DNA from: Gallaecimonas sp. GXIMD4217
Lineage (GTDB): Bacteria; Pseudomonadota; Gammaproteobacteria; Enterobacterales; Gallaecimonadaceae
Assembly (NCBI RefSeq): GCF_038087665.1
Contig: NZ_CP149925.1
Coordinates: 558,001 to 622,000, forward strand
Length of the DNA stretch: 64,000 nucleotides
Direction of reading: 5' to 3'
Shown here: positions 37,646 through 48,723 of the stretch, piece by piece
Layout of the letters: the number at the start of each line of letters is the position of its first letter
How positions within the stretch are numbered: the stretch's first letter is position 1
The notes under the pieces: model-generated
Databases searched by the model: none
Seen by the model: only the letters and a program-made list of their open reading frames with translations
Told to the model about the DNA's origin: nothing
Program-made: the position numbers and the translations under genes

Positions 37646-40534
37646 ATGCGTCAACTTTCTGTCATCGCCTCGGCCCTGGCCCTGGCTTTCGCCGGCGGCT
37701 GCGCCAACCTCAACACCGATTTCAGCCAGGCCCAGCAGGTCATGGCCCAGGGCCAGGCCAAGGCCCAGGGGCAGTACCGGGAAGGGCAAGTCTGGGGCCA
37801 GGACTATGTGCTAGAGGAGCTGGGCAACGGCCTGCGGGTGCTGGTGGTCAAGACCGCCCACCCCAACGTGGTCAGCCTGCAGATCCCGGTGCAGACCGGC
37901 TCCCGCAACGAGGTGGAGCCCGGCAAGACCGGCTTCGCCCACTTCTTCGAGCACATGATGTTCAAGGGCACCCCCAACTATCCCCAGGCGGTCTACGACG
38001 ACATCCTCAAGAACGCCGGGGTCGACAACAGGGCCTACACCACCGACGACTACACCAACTACCATTTGAATTTTTCCAAGGAACACCTGGAGACGGTGCT
38101 CAGGCTGGAGGCGGATCGCTTCCAGAACCTGAGCTACACCGAGAGCCAGTTCCGTACCGAGGCCCTGACCGTCAAGGGCGAGTACCTCAAGAACTACGCC
38201 AGCCCCATCCGCAAGCTGTTGTCCGAGGCCAGGGCCACCGCCTTCGACCGCCACACCTACAGGCACACCACCATGGGCTTTTTCGAAGACATCGAGAACA
38301 TGCCCAATCAGATGGACTACGCGGCCCGGTTCTTCAAGCGCTGGTACGGTCCCCAGAACACCACCCTGGTGCTCACCGGCGACCTGGACCCGGCCCAGAC
38401 CCTGGCCTGGGTCAAGCGTTACTGGGGCGACTGGCAGGGTAGCGACTACCGGGCCGAGATCCCCGTCGAGCCGGCCCAGCAGGGGGCCCGCTACAGCCAC
38501 CTGAAGGTGGACGGCACCCCGGGCGCCTGGCTGGCGGTGTCCTTCAAGGGGCCGGCCTTCGGCGGCAGCGACAAGGCGGCGGTGGATCTCATCGACGCCC
38601 TCTACTTCTCCAATACCTCCGATTTCTACCAGGAGGTGGTGGTCAACCGCCAGCTGGCCGACCAGTTCTTCAGCTATTTCCCGGACAACAAGGATCCGGG
38701 GCTGATGACCCTGTTCGCCCACGTCAAGGACGTCGCCGCTCTGGCCGAGGTCCGTGACGCCATCGCCCGCACCCTGGTCAAGGCTAGGAGCGAGCCGGTT
38801 TCCGCAAAGCGCCTGGCCGAACTCAAGGCCAACCTCAAGTACGGCCAGGCCGCCGGCCTGGACTCCAACACCGCCATCGGCGGCGCATTGGCCCGCTATG
38901 TGCACTTCGAGCGCGATCCCGAGGTCGTCAACGCCCTGGCCGAGGCCCGTGACGCCCTGACTCCGGTCCAGATCCAGGCCGTCGCCAACCGCTACTTCGT
39001 CGATGACGGCCGCACCACCGTCACCCTGAGCGCAGGCGAGGCCGTGCCCGGCTTCGAGCGGGAGCTCAGCATGGCCAGCCTGCTGGCCCGGGCCGACCGG
39101 CCCGTGGACAACGGCAGGCACATCAAGGTGCTCGACAAGCGCAGCGGCTCGCCGCTCATCGACATCAACCTGCTGTTCAACACAGGCCCGGCCTTCGAAC
39201 CCGAGGGCAAGCGCGGCGTGGCGGCCCTGACCGCCCTGATGCTGTCCGACGCCGGCACCAAGGAGCTGGACTACAAGGCCCTCAAGGAGGCCTACTTCCC
39301 CATGGCCGCCGGTGTTTCCAGCCAGGTGGACAAGGAGATGGTCTCCCTGCGTGGCCGAGTCCACCAGGACAACCTGGAGGCCTACCTGCCGCTGCTCATC
39401 GCTCAGATCACAGAGCCGGGCTTTCGGGACAGCGACTTCGAGCGCCTCAAGAAGCAGCTCATCAACGCCATAGAAACCGACCTCAAGGCCGGCAACGACG
39501 AGGAGCTGGGCAAGGAAGTGCTGTACCTGGACCTCTATCAGGACCACCCCTACGGCAGCCTCAACCTGGGCGACCTCAGCGACCTGCGCGCCCTGACCCT
39601 GGCCGACGTCAAGACCTTCTACGCCAGCCAGTTCAGCCAGGCCAACCTGACCCTGGGCCTGGCCGGCAGCATGGGCGACGCCGCCAAGGCCCGCCTGGAG
39701 CAGGCCCTGAGCCGGCTGCCGGTGGGCCAGGCCCAGGCCGCCATCCCGGCCGCACCCGAGCTCAGGGGCTGGCATGCCACCCTGGTGGAGAAGGACACCC
39801 AGGCCACGGCGGTGTCCTTCGGCTTCCCCATCGACCTCAAGCGCGGCGACCAAGACTGGCTGGCGCTGTGGCTGGCGCGCTCCTACCTGGGCCAGCACCG
39901 CAGTTCCAACGCCCTGCTGTACCAGCGCATCCGCCAGGAGCGGGGCATGAACTACGGTGACTACGCCTACATCGAGTACTTCCCCCGCGGCATGTACCAG
40001 ACCAAGCCGGACGCCAACCTGGGCCGCTCCGAGCAGATTTTCCAGGTCTGGCTCAGGCCGCTGCGCTCCAACAACGACGCCCTGTTCGCCACCCGCACCG
40101 CCCTCCACGAGCTGCACAAGCTGATCGACGAGGGCATGAGCGAAGAGAGCTTCCAGGCCACCCGCAACTTCCTGAAGAACTTCGTGGCCCAGCGCACCGC
40201 CGGCCAGGGCCAGAGCCTGGGTTATGCCCTGGACAGCGACTTCTACCGGATGGACGACTTCCTGGACTATGTGCGCCGGGGCCTGGACGGTCTGACCGTG
40301 GCCGACGTCAACCGGGTGGTGCGCGAGCAGCTGCAGCTGGATGACATCCGCTTCGCCTTCGTGACCCCGGACGGCGCCGACCTCAAGGCCCGCCTGGCCG
40401 GCAACCAGCCCTCGCCCCTGAGCTACAACAGTGCCAAGCCCCAGGCGCTGCTGGACGAGGACAAGATCATCGCCCACTACCCCCTGGACTTCGAGTCCAT
40501 CCAGGTGGTGCCCCTCAAGGCGGTGTTCCAGTAA
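37646..40534 (+). CDS. M16 family zinc peptidase, lipoprotein
   Basis: A 962-residue pitrilysin-type peptidase. An N-terminal signal with a lipobox-like LAFAGGC (Cys at about residue 19) suggests lipidation. The inverted zinc motif HFFEH is at residues 99-103, with the third ligand in EALTVKGEYLKN about 75 residues later. A second, non-catalytic M16 half covers about 480-950 (EQ...ERGMNYGDYAYIEYF). It probably degrades peptides in the periplasm. ATG 37646 with AGGGAAG upstream. Terminator downstream. Confidence 0.92.
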   Translation: MRQLSVIASALALAFAGGCANLNTDFSQAQQVMAQGQAKAQGQYREGQVWGQDYVLEELGNGLRVLVVKTAHPNVVSLQIPVQTGSRNEVEPGKTGFAHFFEHMMFKGTPNYPQAVYDDILKNAGVDNRAYTTDDYTNYHLNFSKEHLETVLRLEADRFQNLSYTESQFRTEALTVKGEYLKNYASPIRKLLSEARATAFDRHTYRHTTMGFFEDIENMPNQMDYAARFFKRWYGPQNTTLVLTGDLDPAQTLAWVKRYWGDWQGSDYRAEIPVEPAQQGARYSHLKVDGTPGAWLAVSFKGPAFGGSDKAAVDLIDALYFSNTSDFYQEVVVNRQLADQFFSYFPDNKDPGLMTLFAHVKDVAALAEVRDAIARTLVKARSEPVSAKRLAELKANLKYGQAAGLDSNTAIGGALARYVHFERDPEVVNALAEARDALTPVQIQAVANRYFVDDGRTTVTLSAGEAVPGFERELSMASLLARADRPVDNGRHIKVLDKRSGSPLIDINLLFNTGPAFEPEGKRGVAALTALMLSDAGTKELDYKALKEAYFPMAAGVSSQVDKEMVSLRGRVHQDNLEAYLPLLIAQITEPGFRDSDFERLKKQLINAIETDLKAGNDEELGKEVLYLDLYQDHPYGSLNLGDLSDLRALTLADVKTFYASQFSQANLTLGLAGSMGDAAKARLEQALSRLPVGQAQAAIPAAPELRGWHATLVEKDTQATAVSFGFPIDLKRGDQDWLALWLARSYLGQHRSSNALLYQRIRQERGMNYGDYAYIEYFPRGMYQTKPDANLGRSEQIFQVWLRPLRSNNDALFATRTALHELHKLIDEGMSEESFQATRNFLKNFVAQRTAGQGQSLGYALDSDFYRMDDFLDYVRRGLDGLTVADVNRVVREQLQLDDIRFAFVTPDGADLKARLAGNQPSPLSYNSAKPQALLDEDKIIAHYPLDFESIQVVPLKAVFQ

Positions 40535-40538
40535 CCCC

Positions 40539-40563
40539 AAAGGCGCCCCAGGGCGCCTTTTTT
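40539..40563 (+). terminator. Intrinsic terminator of the M16 peptidase gene
   Basis: AAAGGCGCCC, short CA loop, GGGCGCCTTTTTT; 5 bp after the stop. Confidence 0.92.
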
Positions 40564-40669
40564 CTTTGTGATCCCGCTGGCGTTGCTAGGCATTTTTGCT
40601 GCCCGCTCCTGGGTTGTTGCTAAGTTTTGGCTTAGGGCCCGCTTGGGCCAAGCAAGAGGGGACAGGATC

Positions 40670-43117
40670 ATGATGAGGGCAATTCTGGCGCTGGCGGCGC
40701 TGCTGGCGGTCGCCATGCCGGCCTGGGCCGAGCGGCCCCTGTTCGGCCACAGCACGGCAGCGCTGCCGGAGCAGGCCGGGGCATTGCGGGCCAGGGCGGT
40801 TGGCATTGATCTCCAGGCCCTGGGCCGGGATCGCCTGCAACTGAATCTCTTTGCCGACCGGCGGCTCTTTGCGGTGCAGACCGGGCGCCGCGACCTGGGC
40901 GAGCGGGGCCAGATCTGGCTGGGACGCCTGCAGGGCGAGCCCGACTCCAACGTGGTGCTGGCCCGGGTCGGTGACGCCCTGAGCGGCACGGTCAGGCTGG
41001 GCGACGAGCTCTACCAGATCCGGCCCCTGCCCGGGGGCGGCCATCTGATCCGCCAGGTCCCGGGCAGTGATCCCCTGCCGGAGTTCGAGCCGGTGGCGCC
41101 GCCGGATCTGGGCGGCCAGGGGGATGACTGGCAGCCGCCCCTGGCCCTGGAGGGCAGCACCATCGCCGATGTGATGGTGGTCTACACCCCCGCCGCCCGG
41201 GCCGCGGTGGGCGGCAGCAACGCCATGGCGTCGCTGATCCAGCTGGCCATCGCCGAGACCAACCAGGCCTACGGCAACAGCCTGATCGACGCCCAGCTCA
41301 ACCTGGTGCACAGCGCCGAGCTGGCCTATACGGAGGCGGCTGAGGGCATGGGGACGGACCTGGACAGGCTCACCGGCACCAGCGACGGCTACCTGGACGA
41401 GGTGCACGGCATGCGCGATGCCTATGGCGCCGATCTGGTCAGCCTCTTCGTCGAGCGCAGCGACTACTGTGGCATCGCCTGGCTGATGACCAGCGTCAGC
41501 AGCAGCTTTGCCAGCCATGGCTTCAGCGTGGTGGAGCATGGCTGCGCCACTGGTTACTACAGTTTTGGCCATGAACTGGGCCACAACATGGGCTCTCATC
41601 ATGGCCGTGAAGACACCAGCGGCAGCGGCGCCTTTCCCTACAGTTACGGCTTCAAGCAGACCGCGGGCAGCAGCAGCGATTTCTTCCGCACCATCATGGC
41701 CTACAACTGCAGCGGCGGCTGCACCAGGCGGCAGTTCTTCTCCAATCCCAACGTCAGCTACAACGGCTATGCCACCGGCATCGACCATGAGCTGGATCCC
41801 GGCAACAGCGCCGACAACGCCAGATCCATCAACAACAGCATCGGCACCGTCAGCGCCTGGCGGGACGCCGTGGCTGGCTCGCCGCCGGCCGCCCCAGGTG
41901 CCCTGGCGGCCCTGGCCAGCTCCAGCACCACCATGGCCCTGAGCTGGCAGGACCTGTCCGACAACGAAAGCGGCTTCGAGCTGGAGCGCAGCGAGGACGG
42001 CACCAGCTGGCAACAGGTGGCCAGCACCGCAGCCAACGTGACCAGCGTCGAAGACGGCGGCCTGAGCCCGGATACCGGCTACAGCTACCGGTTGCGGGCC
42101 TTCAACGGCGCCGGCTATTCCGGCTACAGCAACGTCGCCACCGCCAACACCCAGCCCCTGCCCACCAGCTTCAACCAGTACGTGCAGTCTGAGCAGACCG
42201 CCAGGGGCAGCCTCAGCGGCAGCCTGGCCGATCTGGCCGAGAGCGACGGCCTGGAAGAGATCCTCACCGAGACCCATTCCGGCGGCCGGCCCAGCGGCAG
42301 GACCAGCCTGGCGGAGCACGCCTGGCAGTTCAGCCTGGCCCAGGGCGCCCTGCACAGCCTGGTGCTGGACGCCAGGGTGCTGCCGTCGCCGGAGCAGGAG
42401 GCCTTCGTGTTCGAGCTGTCCCTGGACGGCAGCAGCTACGGGCCGCTGCTGACCCTGGCCCCGGGGGCTGGCGGCCGTTACGAGTTGCCGCTGCTGTCGG
42501 ACTATGCCGGGCCGCTGTGGATCCGGGTACGGGATGCCGATCGCAGCCAGGGCAACACCGCCTACGACGGCGTGGCCCTGGATCAGCTGCTGGTGATCAG
42601 CCAGAACCTGGCCGGCGAGCCGCCGCAGGCGCCCGGCGCCTTGACCGCCCAGGCCCAGGGCAGCGCCAGCATCGCCCTGGCCTGGCAGCGGGCCGCGCCG
42701 GATGACGGCATCCATATCGAGCGCAGCGACGCCGGCGGCCCCTGGCAGCGCATCGCCAGCGTCGATGCCGACGGCTATCTCGATAGCGGCCTGCAGCCGG
42801 CCACCTTCTACAACTACCGGGTGCAGGCCTACAACGGCAGTGGCGCCTCGGCCTACGGCAACGAGGCCGGCGCCAGCACCGAGGCGGCGGCCATCAGCCT
42901 CAGTGCCGACAGCAGCAAGAGCAAGGGCAAGCGTACCGTGCAGCTCAGTTGGACCGGCACCGGCGTGGCGGTGGACGTGCTGCGTAACGGCAGCCTGATC
43001 GCCACCACGGCAGACAGCAGCTATGTCGATGCCGGCATCAAGGGGGGCGGCGTGCTGCAGTATCAGGTCTGCGAAAGCGGTAGCAGCGTCTGCTCCAATA
43101 CGGTCAGCGTGGAATGA
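40670..43117 (+). CDS. Secreted reprolysin-like metzincin with Fn3 modules
   Basis: An 815-residue exported protease. Signal peptide MMRAILALAALLAVAMPAWA; propeptide-like region to about 165; catalytic domain about 165-405 with HELGHNMGSHH (residues 301-311, HExxHxxGxxH) and the Met-turn TIMAYNC. Two fibronectin type III modules (about 408-500 and 645-740) flank an unassigned beta-rich domain with a proline-rich linker, and a last Ig-like module ends in CESGSSVCSN. Two ATG start choices (40670, 40673). It probably digests extracellular protein and binds a surface through the Fn3 tail. Confidence 0.88.
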   Translation: MMRAILALAALLAVAMPAWAERPLFGHSTAALPEQAGALRARAVGIDLQALGRDRLQLNLFADRRLFAVQTGRRDLGERGQIWLGRLQGEPDSNVVLARVGDALSGTVRLGDELYQIRPLPGGGHLIRQVPGSDPLPEFEPVAPPDLGGQGDDWQPPLALEGSTIADVMVVYTPAARAAVGGSNAMASLIQLAIAETNQAYGNSLIDAQLNLVHSAELAYTEAAEGMGTDLDRLTGTSDGYLDEVHGMRDAYGADLVSLFVERSDYCGIAWLMTSVSSSFASHGFSVVEHGCATGYYSFGHELGHNMGSHHGREDTSGSGAFPYSYGFKQTAGSSSDFFRTIMAYNCSGGCTRRQFFSNPNVSYNGYATGIDHELDPGNSADNARSINNSIGTVSAWRDAVAGSPPAAPGALAALASSSTTMALSWQDLSDNESGFELERSEDGTSWQQVASTAANVTSVEDGGLSPDTGYSYRLRAFNGAGYSGYSNVATANTQPLPTSFNQYVQSEQTARGSLSGSLADLAESDGLEEILTETHSGGRPSGRTSLAEHAWQFSLAQGALHSLVLDARVLPSPEQEAFVFELSLDGSSYGPLLTLAPGAGGRYELPLLSDYAGPLWIRVRDADRSQGNTAYDGVALDQLLVISQNLAGEPPQAPGALTAQAQGSASIALAWQRAAPDDGIHIERSDAGGPWQRIASVDADGYLDSGLQPATFYNYRVQAYNGSGASAYGNEAGASTEAAAISLSADSSKSKGKRTVQLSWTGTGVAVDVLRNGSLIATTADSSYVDAGIKGGGVLQYQVCESGSSVCSNTVSVE

Positions 43118-43143
43118 AAAAAGGCGCCTCAGGGCGCCTTTTT
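43118..43143. terminator. Bidirectional terminator between the metzincin and unknown genes
   Basis: AAAAAGGCGCC, TCA loop, GGGCGCCTTTTT. The A- and T-runs on both sides serve either strand of this convergent pair. The stem sequence is nearly the same as at 40539. Confidence 0.9.
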
Positions 43144-43144
43144 C

Positions 43145-43639
43145 TTAGAGGGGCCAGACATCCCAGTCGGCGTCGAAGAGTTCGTCGAACTTGGTGTTGT
43201 CGAACTGGCCTGTGTTCAGCTCGGCAAAGGCGATGGGGCGCCTGGCCTCCAGGCTGAGCGCCAGGCCATGGTCGCCGCCGAGGAAGTCGGCGAAGGCCTG
43301 GTGGGAGTCTTCCGGTGAAGCCTTGGCCATCATCATGGCCTGCTGGCGCAGCTGCGTCGGCGGGGCGCCGGCCTCCCTGGGGGCCATCTCGAATATCGCG
43401 TCCAAGAGGCCCCTGTCTTCCACCCTGAGATTGAGCTCATCGAAGGTCAACACCAGGGCGGCGGCCAGGAAGCGATCCGAGAGCTCCTGGCTGAGGGCAT
43501 CGTGGATATCGTCCCCTCGCCACAGCTCGGGATCCAGCTCGTCGAGGAAGCGGATCAGATCCCGCCCCGAGCCCAGGGACAGGTCGATTTCCAGCTCGCC
43601 GACAGCATGATCTTCTCCATGGAAACGCCTTTTCAACAA
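43145..43639 (-). CDS. Hypothetical acidic protein, unrecognised
   Basis: A 164-residue soluble, acidic protein with no signal peptide. Features include DLIRFLDELDPELWRGDDIHDAL, LTFDELNLRVEDRGLLDAIFEMAP and FDELFDADWDVWPL at the end. No family recognised. The TTG start at 43639 has AAGGA 7 nt upstream. It follows yfhL and trhP on the same strand after a 56-bp gap; a link to tRNA hydroxylation is only positional. Confidence 0.6.
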   Translation of the reverse strand: MLKRRFHGEDHAVGELEIDLSLGSGRDLIRFLDELDPELWRGDDIHDALSQELSDRFLAAALVLTFDELNLRVEDRGLLDAIFEMAPREAGAPPTQLRQQAMMMAKASPEDSHQAFADFLGGDHGLALSLEARRPIAFAELNTGQFDNTKFDELFDADWDVWPL

Positions 43640-43695
43640 GATCTTATCCTTCCAATGGTTAGGCCCATGTTAAAGGAGCGAGACCGCCATGCCAA

Positions 43696-45266
<1,571 letters not shown>

Positions 45267-45387
45267 CTTTGCACCCAAGGCATTCAAAAGGGCGCAAATC
45301 TAGCAGGACGGGTTTGACGATGAGGCGATCTAGGTCAAGCTTGGGTTATAGTCTCTAAGCCTCTCCACAGAATCAGAATTAGAAGTC

Positions 45388-46242
45388 ATGGCTAACGAAA
45401 ACGCACTGCTTGTATCCCTGATCGACAAGATCAAGAAGGACGCCCTGGTCCTGCCGACCCTGCCGGAAGTTGCCCTGCGCATTCGCAGCGCCACCGACAA
45501 GGACGATGTCTCCATGACCGAGCTGGCGGACATCATCCGCCAGGATCCGGCCCTGGCCGCCCGCATCATCAAGGTGGCCAACTCGGTACTCTATCGCCGT
45601 GCCGTCGCCGTCGACTCCATCCAGGGGGCCCTGGCCCGCATCGGCATGCAGCAGATCCGTTCACTGGTCACCGCCGCCGCCATGCAGCAGCTGTTCATCT
45701 GCAACCACCCCATCATCGAGGACGTCATGGTGTCGGTGTGGGAGCAGAGCGTGGAGGTCTCCTCCGCCACCTGCCTGCTGCTGCAGAACTACCTGGCCAG
45801 GGGCGGTGCCAACCCCGCCGAGCTGACCGTAGACGGTGCCCAGCTGGCCGGCCTGGTGCACAATATCGGTACCCTGCCGATCCTGGCCGAGGCCGAGCAG
45901 ATGCCGGATGCCGTTTCCAGCCCCTACCTGCTCAAGAAGGTGCTGGAACGCCTGCAGCAGCCCCTGGGCCTGAACATCATCAAGAACTGGCGTTTCGGCG
46001 AGGAATTCCAGGAGGTGATCAAGCATTGGGCCGATCCCGACTATGATCCCTCCCAGCCCAACTACGCCGACTTCGTGCGCCTGGGCGCCCTGGCCAGCGG
46101 CCACCTGATCAGCCGCGGCGTCGATACCGATGCCCTGGCCGAGAACTACGTGGCCAGGGGCATACTGCCCAGCGCGGATTACTTCGAACAGGACGAGTTC
46201 GCCCAGGCCTACCAGGACCTCAAGGACAGCTTCGATCTGTGA
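45388..46242 (+). CDS. HDOD domain protein
   Basis: A 284-residue protein made almost entirely of one HDOD (HD-related output) domain: LPTLPEVALRIRSATDKDD, ELADIIRQDPALAARIIKVANS, SIQGALARIGMQQIRSLV, and LAGLVHNIGTLPIL. The metal-binding HD pair is replaced (VHNIG), as usual for HDOD, so it is a signalling adaptor, not a phosphodiesterase. It shares an overlap (GTGA) with the next gene, hence coupled. Confidence 0.88.
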   Translation: MANENALLVSLIDKIKKDALVLPTLPEVALRIRSATDKDDVSMTELADIIRQDPALAARIIKVANSVLYRRAVAVDSIQGALARIGMQQIRSLVTAAAMQQLFICNHPIIEDVMVSVWEQSVEVSSATCLLLQNYLARGGANPAELTVDGAQLAGLVHNIGTLPILAEAEQMPDAVSSPYLLKKVLERLQQPLGLNIIKNWRFGEEFQEVIKHWADPDYDPSQPNYADFVRLGALASGHLISRGVDTDALAENYVARGILPSADYFEQDEFAQAYQDLKDSFDL

Positions 46243-46796
46243 TCCCGACCCATTTCCCCGATATCCAGGGGGCGCGGCTCAGGCTGCGCCCCTTCCGTGA
46301 GGCCGACCTGCCGGCCTTCGTGGCCTACCGCAACAACCCGGACGTGGCCCGTTACCAGAGCTGGCACGACTACGACATGGACAGGGCCAGGGCCTTCTGG
46401 GAGCAGCAGCGGGATCTGCAGCTGGGCCTGCCGGATTCCTGGTACCAGGTGGCCATTGCCGACGGTGAAGACCGGCTGGTAGGCGATCTGGCCCTGCACT
46501 TCCTGGAAGACGGTCGCCAGCTGGAGCTGGGCTTTACCCTGGATCCCGCCTGCCAGGGCAGGGGCTATGGCCAGGAGGCGGCGACCCTGCTGCTGGAGCT
46601 GGCCTTTGGCGACTGGCAGATGCACAGGGTGATGGCCATCACCGATGCCAGGAATGCCCCGGCGGCGGCGCTGCTGGCGCGGCTCGGTTTTCGCCGGGAG
46701 GGGCACTTCATCCAGAACATCTGGTTCAAGGGCGCCTGGGGCGACGAGTACCTCTACGCCCAGCTGGCCGGCGAGTGGGCTAGCCGAACAGTCTGA
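46239..46796 (+). CDS. GNAT N-acetyltransferase
   Basis: A 185-residue RimJ/RimL-type GNAT: RLRLRPFREADLPAFVAYRN, LELGFTLDPACQGRGYGQEAATLLLELAF (acetyl-CoA loop QGRGYG) and NAPAAALLARLGFRREG. The substrate is unknown; relatives acetylate ribosomal proteins or aminoglycosides. GTG start overlaps the HDOD stop. The 3' end overlaps the convergent yeiH gene by 17 bp. Confidence 0.9.
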   Translation: MIPTHFPDIQGARLRLRPFREADLPAFVAYRNNPDVARYQSWHDYDMDRARAFWEQQRDLQLGLPDSWYQVAIADGEDRLVGDLALHFLEDGRQLELGFTLDPACQGRGYGQEAATLLLELAFGDWQMHRVMAITDARNAPAAALLARLGFRREGHFIQNIWFKGAWGDEYLYAQLAGEWASRTV

Positions 46797-47736
46797 TCGC
46801 CAGCAGGCCCCATCCCAGCAGTAGGCCGAACAGCACCGCCGCCAGCAGCAGCGGCTTCAGGCCAAGCGCCTTGAGGCGGCGCCAGTGGCTCTCCAGGCCC
46901 AGGGCCGCCATGGCCATGGTCAGGCAGGCCTGGCTGGTCAGGGCCAGGGCCGGTTTGTATTGGCCGGGGACCCAGCCCAGGGAATTGATCGCCACCACGG
47001 CGGCGAAGCCAAAGGCGAACCAGGGCAGTGCTATCCGACCCTGGCGGCCTTCCCCCCGGGGGGCCAAGGCCGTGAGCAGCAGCAGGAAGGGGATCAGCAG
47101 CCCCACCCGCATCAGCTTCACCAGCACCGCCTGTTGCAGCGCCTGTTCGCCCACCGCCTCGCCGATGGCCACCACCTGGGCCACCTCATGCACGGTCGCC
47201 CCGGTGAAGATGCCGAAGTGGTATTCGTCCAGGCCCAGCCAGGGGTAGAGCAGGGGATAGCTCAGCATGCCCAGGCTGCCGAACAGCACCACGGTCGCCA
47301 CCGCCATGGTGGCGTTGTCCTGGCGGGCCCTCAGGGTGCTTTCGGTGGCGAGCACGGCGGCGGCACCGCAGATGGCCGAGCCGGCGCTGGTCAACAACAC
47401 CAGCTCCCGGTCGAGCCCCAGCCAGCGGGTGCCAAGCCAGTAGCCAGCGAGCAGGATCAGCACCACCACCGACAGATCCAGCAGCGCCGGGCCCCAGCCC
47501 AGCTCGGCGAGCTGGGACCAGGTGAGCTGGCAGCCCAGCAGCATCACGCCAAGGCGCAGCAGGCGCTTACCCGCGAAGGCCAGGCCGGCCTCTGCCCCGG
47601 CCGGTGGCCTGAGGTTGCCCACCACCAGCCCCAGCACCAGCGCCAGCACCAGTGGGCTGAGGGCCCCGGCCAGCAAAGCACTTCCCAACCAGCCGCCCAG
47701 GCTGAGCCCAAGACACCACAGCAGGCCTCGCAGCAT
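46780..47736 (-). CDS. yeiH: YeiH/UPF0324 family putative sulfate exporter
   Basis: A 318-residue, about ten-helix transporter-like protein. Family landmarks are GKRLLRLGVMLLGCQLTW, LLTSAGSAICGAAAVLATES, and YHFGIFTGATVHEVAQVVAIGEAV. The activity is not firmly established. ATG 47736 with GGAG 8 nt upstream is preferred over TTG 47745. It is divergent from a LysR gene, the classic yeiH/yeiE-type arrangement, so the LysR probably controls it. Confidence 0.88.
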   Translation of the reverse strand: MLRGLLWCLGLSLGGWLGSALLAGALSPLVLALVLGLVVGNLRPPAGAEAGLAFAGKRLLRLGVMLLGCQLTWSQLAELGWGPALLDLSVVVLILLAGYWLGTRWLGLDRELVLLTSAGSAICGAAAVLATESTLRARQDNATMAVATVVLFGSLGMLSYPLLYPWLGLDEYHFGIFTGATVHEVAQVVAIGEAVGEQALQQAVLVKLMRVGLLIPFLLLLTALAPRGEGRQGRIALPWFAFGFAAVVAINSLGWVPGQYKPALALTSQACLTMAMAALGLESHWRRLKALGLKPLLLAAVLFGLLLGWGLLAIRLFG

Positions 47737-47781
47737 GATCAACACTCCATGACAAAGGATGGCGTCATGCTAGGTGGGGTC

Positions 47782-47800
47782 TTAATATAAAGATAATTAA
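47782..47800. promoter_or_regulatory. Candidate LysR operator between yeiH and its regulator
   Basis: TTAAT, nine bases, ATTAA: a 19-bp dyad within a strongly AT-rich stretch (about 47780-47820), centred between the divergent genes. It fits the T-N11-A style of LysR sites, but other AT repeats nearby could serve. Confidence 0.4.
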
Positions 47801-47832
47801 TAGTTTTGAAATTTTATATCCTCAAAACCGAT

Positions 47833-48723
47833 ATGCCTTTGCCCATCACCCTGCGTCAGTTGGAAATCTTCGTGGCCGTCGCCAAGACCGGACAGGTGAG
47901 CCTGGCCGCCGAGACGCTCTGCCTGAGTCAGTCCGCCACCAGCCAGGCCCTGGCTACCCTGGAACGACAGCTGGATCGGCAGCTGTTCGACCGCCAGGGC
48001 AAGCGCCTCAAGCTCAGCCCCCGTGGCCAGCAGTTGCTGGCCACGGCCGAGGCCCTGCTGGAGCAGGCCGGATCGTTGCTGGCCGGGGAGGGGGGCAGCG
48101 TCCTTGCAGGCCAGCTGCGTCTGGCCTGCAGCACCACCATCGGCAACAACCTGATGCCCGGCCTGCTGGCCTCCTTCTGGCGGCAACACCCGAAGGCCGG
48201 AGTGGAGATGAGCATCCACAACAGCCGGCACATCCAGCAGGCGCTGCTGTCCTTCGAGGCGGATCTGGGCCTCATCGAGGGCCGATGCGAGGAAAGCGCC
48301 CTGGCCAGCCAGATCTGGCGCCATGATGAGTTGGTGGTGGTGGCCGCACCAAGCCATCCCCTGGCCGGAGAAGGGGTGCTGAGCCTGGCGGCCCTGGCGG
48401 ACCAGCACTGGATCCTGCGCGAGCCCGGCTCGGGGACCAGGGAGGTTTTCGAAGGGGCGCTGGGGGCCAGGGTGCCCAGGCTCAATGTGCGACTGGAGTT
48501 GTCACAGCACGACGCCATCAAGGCGTCGGTCAGGGCGGGAGTTGGACTGAGTTGTCTGTCGCGGTTGGTGGTGGCCGAGGAGCTGGCGCGGCGCGAGCTG
48601 GTGGCCCTGGCCACGCCGGGTCTGGATCTCAGGCGCAGCCTGAGCCTGGTATGGCACCCGGGACGTCACCAGGGCGCGCTTTTTCACGCCCTGAGGGAAC
48701 ATCTTTTTCAGGCGTCCAGGTGA
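47833..48723 (+). CDS. LysR-family transcriptional regulator (YeiE-like)
   Basis: A 296-residue LTTR. The N-terminal winged helix has TLRQLEIFVAVAKTGQVSLAAETLCLSQSATSQALATLERQLDRQLFDR; the periplasmic-binding-like effector domain follows from about residue 90. ATG 47833 is chosen from the standard LTTR N-terminus. Divergent to yeiH, it probably regulates it and itself in response to a small ligand, perhaps sulfite/sulfate-related as for YeiE. It overlaps the convergent RDD gene by 16 bp. Confidence 0.9.
   Translation: MPLPITLRQLEIFVAVAKTGQVSLAAETLCLSQSATSQALATLERQLDRQLFDRQGKRLKLSPRGQQLLATAEALLEQAGSLLAGEGGSVLAGQLRLACSTTIGNNLMPGLLASFWRQHPKAGVEMSIHNSRHIQQALLSFEADLGLIEGRCEESALASQIWRHDELVVVAAPSHPLAGEGVLSLAALADQHWILREPGSGTREVFEGALGARVPRLNVRLELSQHDAIKASVRAGVGLSCLSRLVVAEELARRELVALATPGLDLRRSLSLVWHPGRHQGALFHALREHLFQASR

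Noticed and set aside
37811-40540. A 909-codon minus-strand frame opposite the M16 peptidase
   Set aside because: Low-complexity Val/Gly/Gln product, antisense to a complete M16 peptidase.
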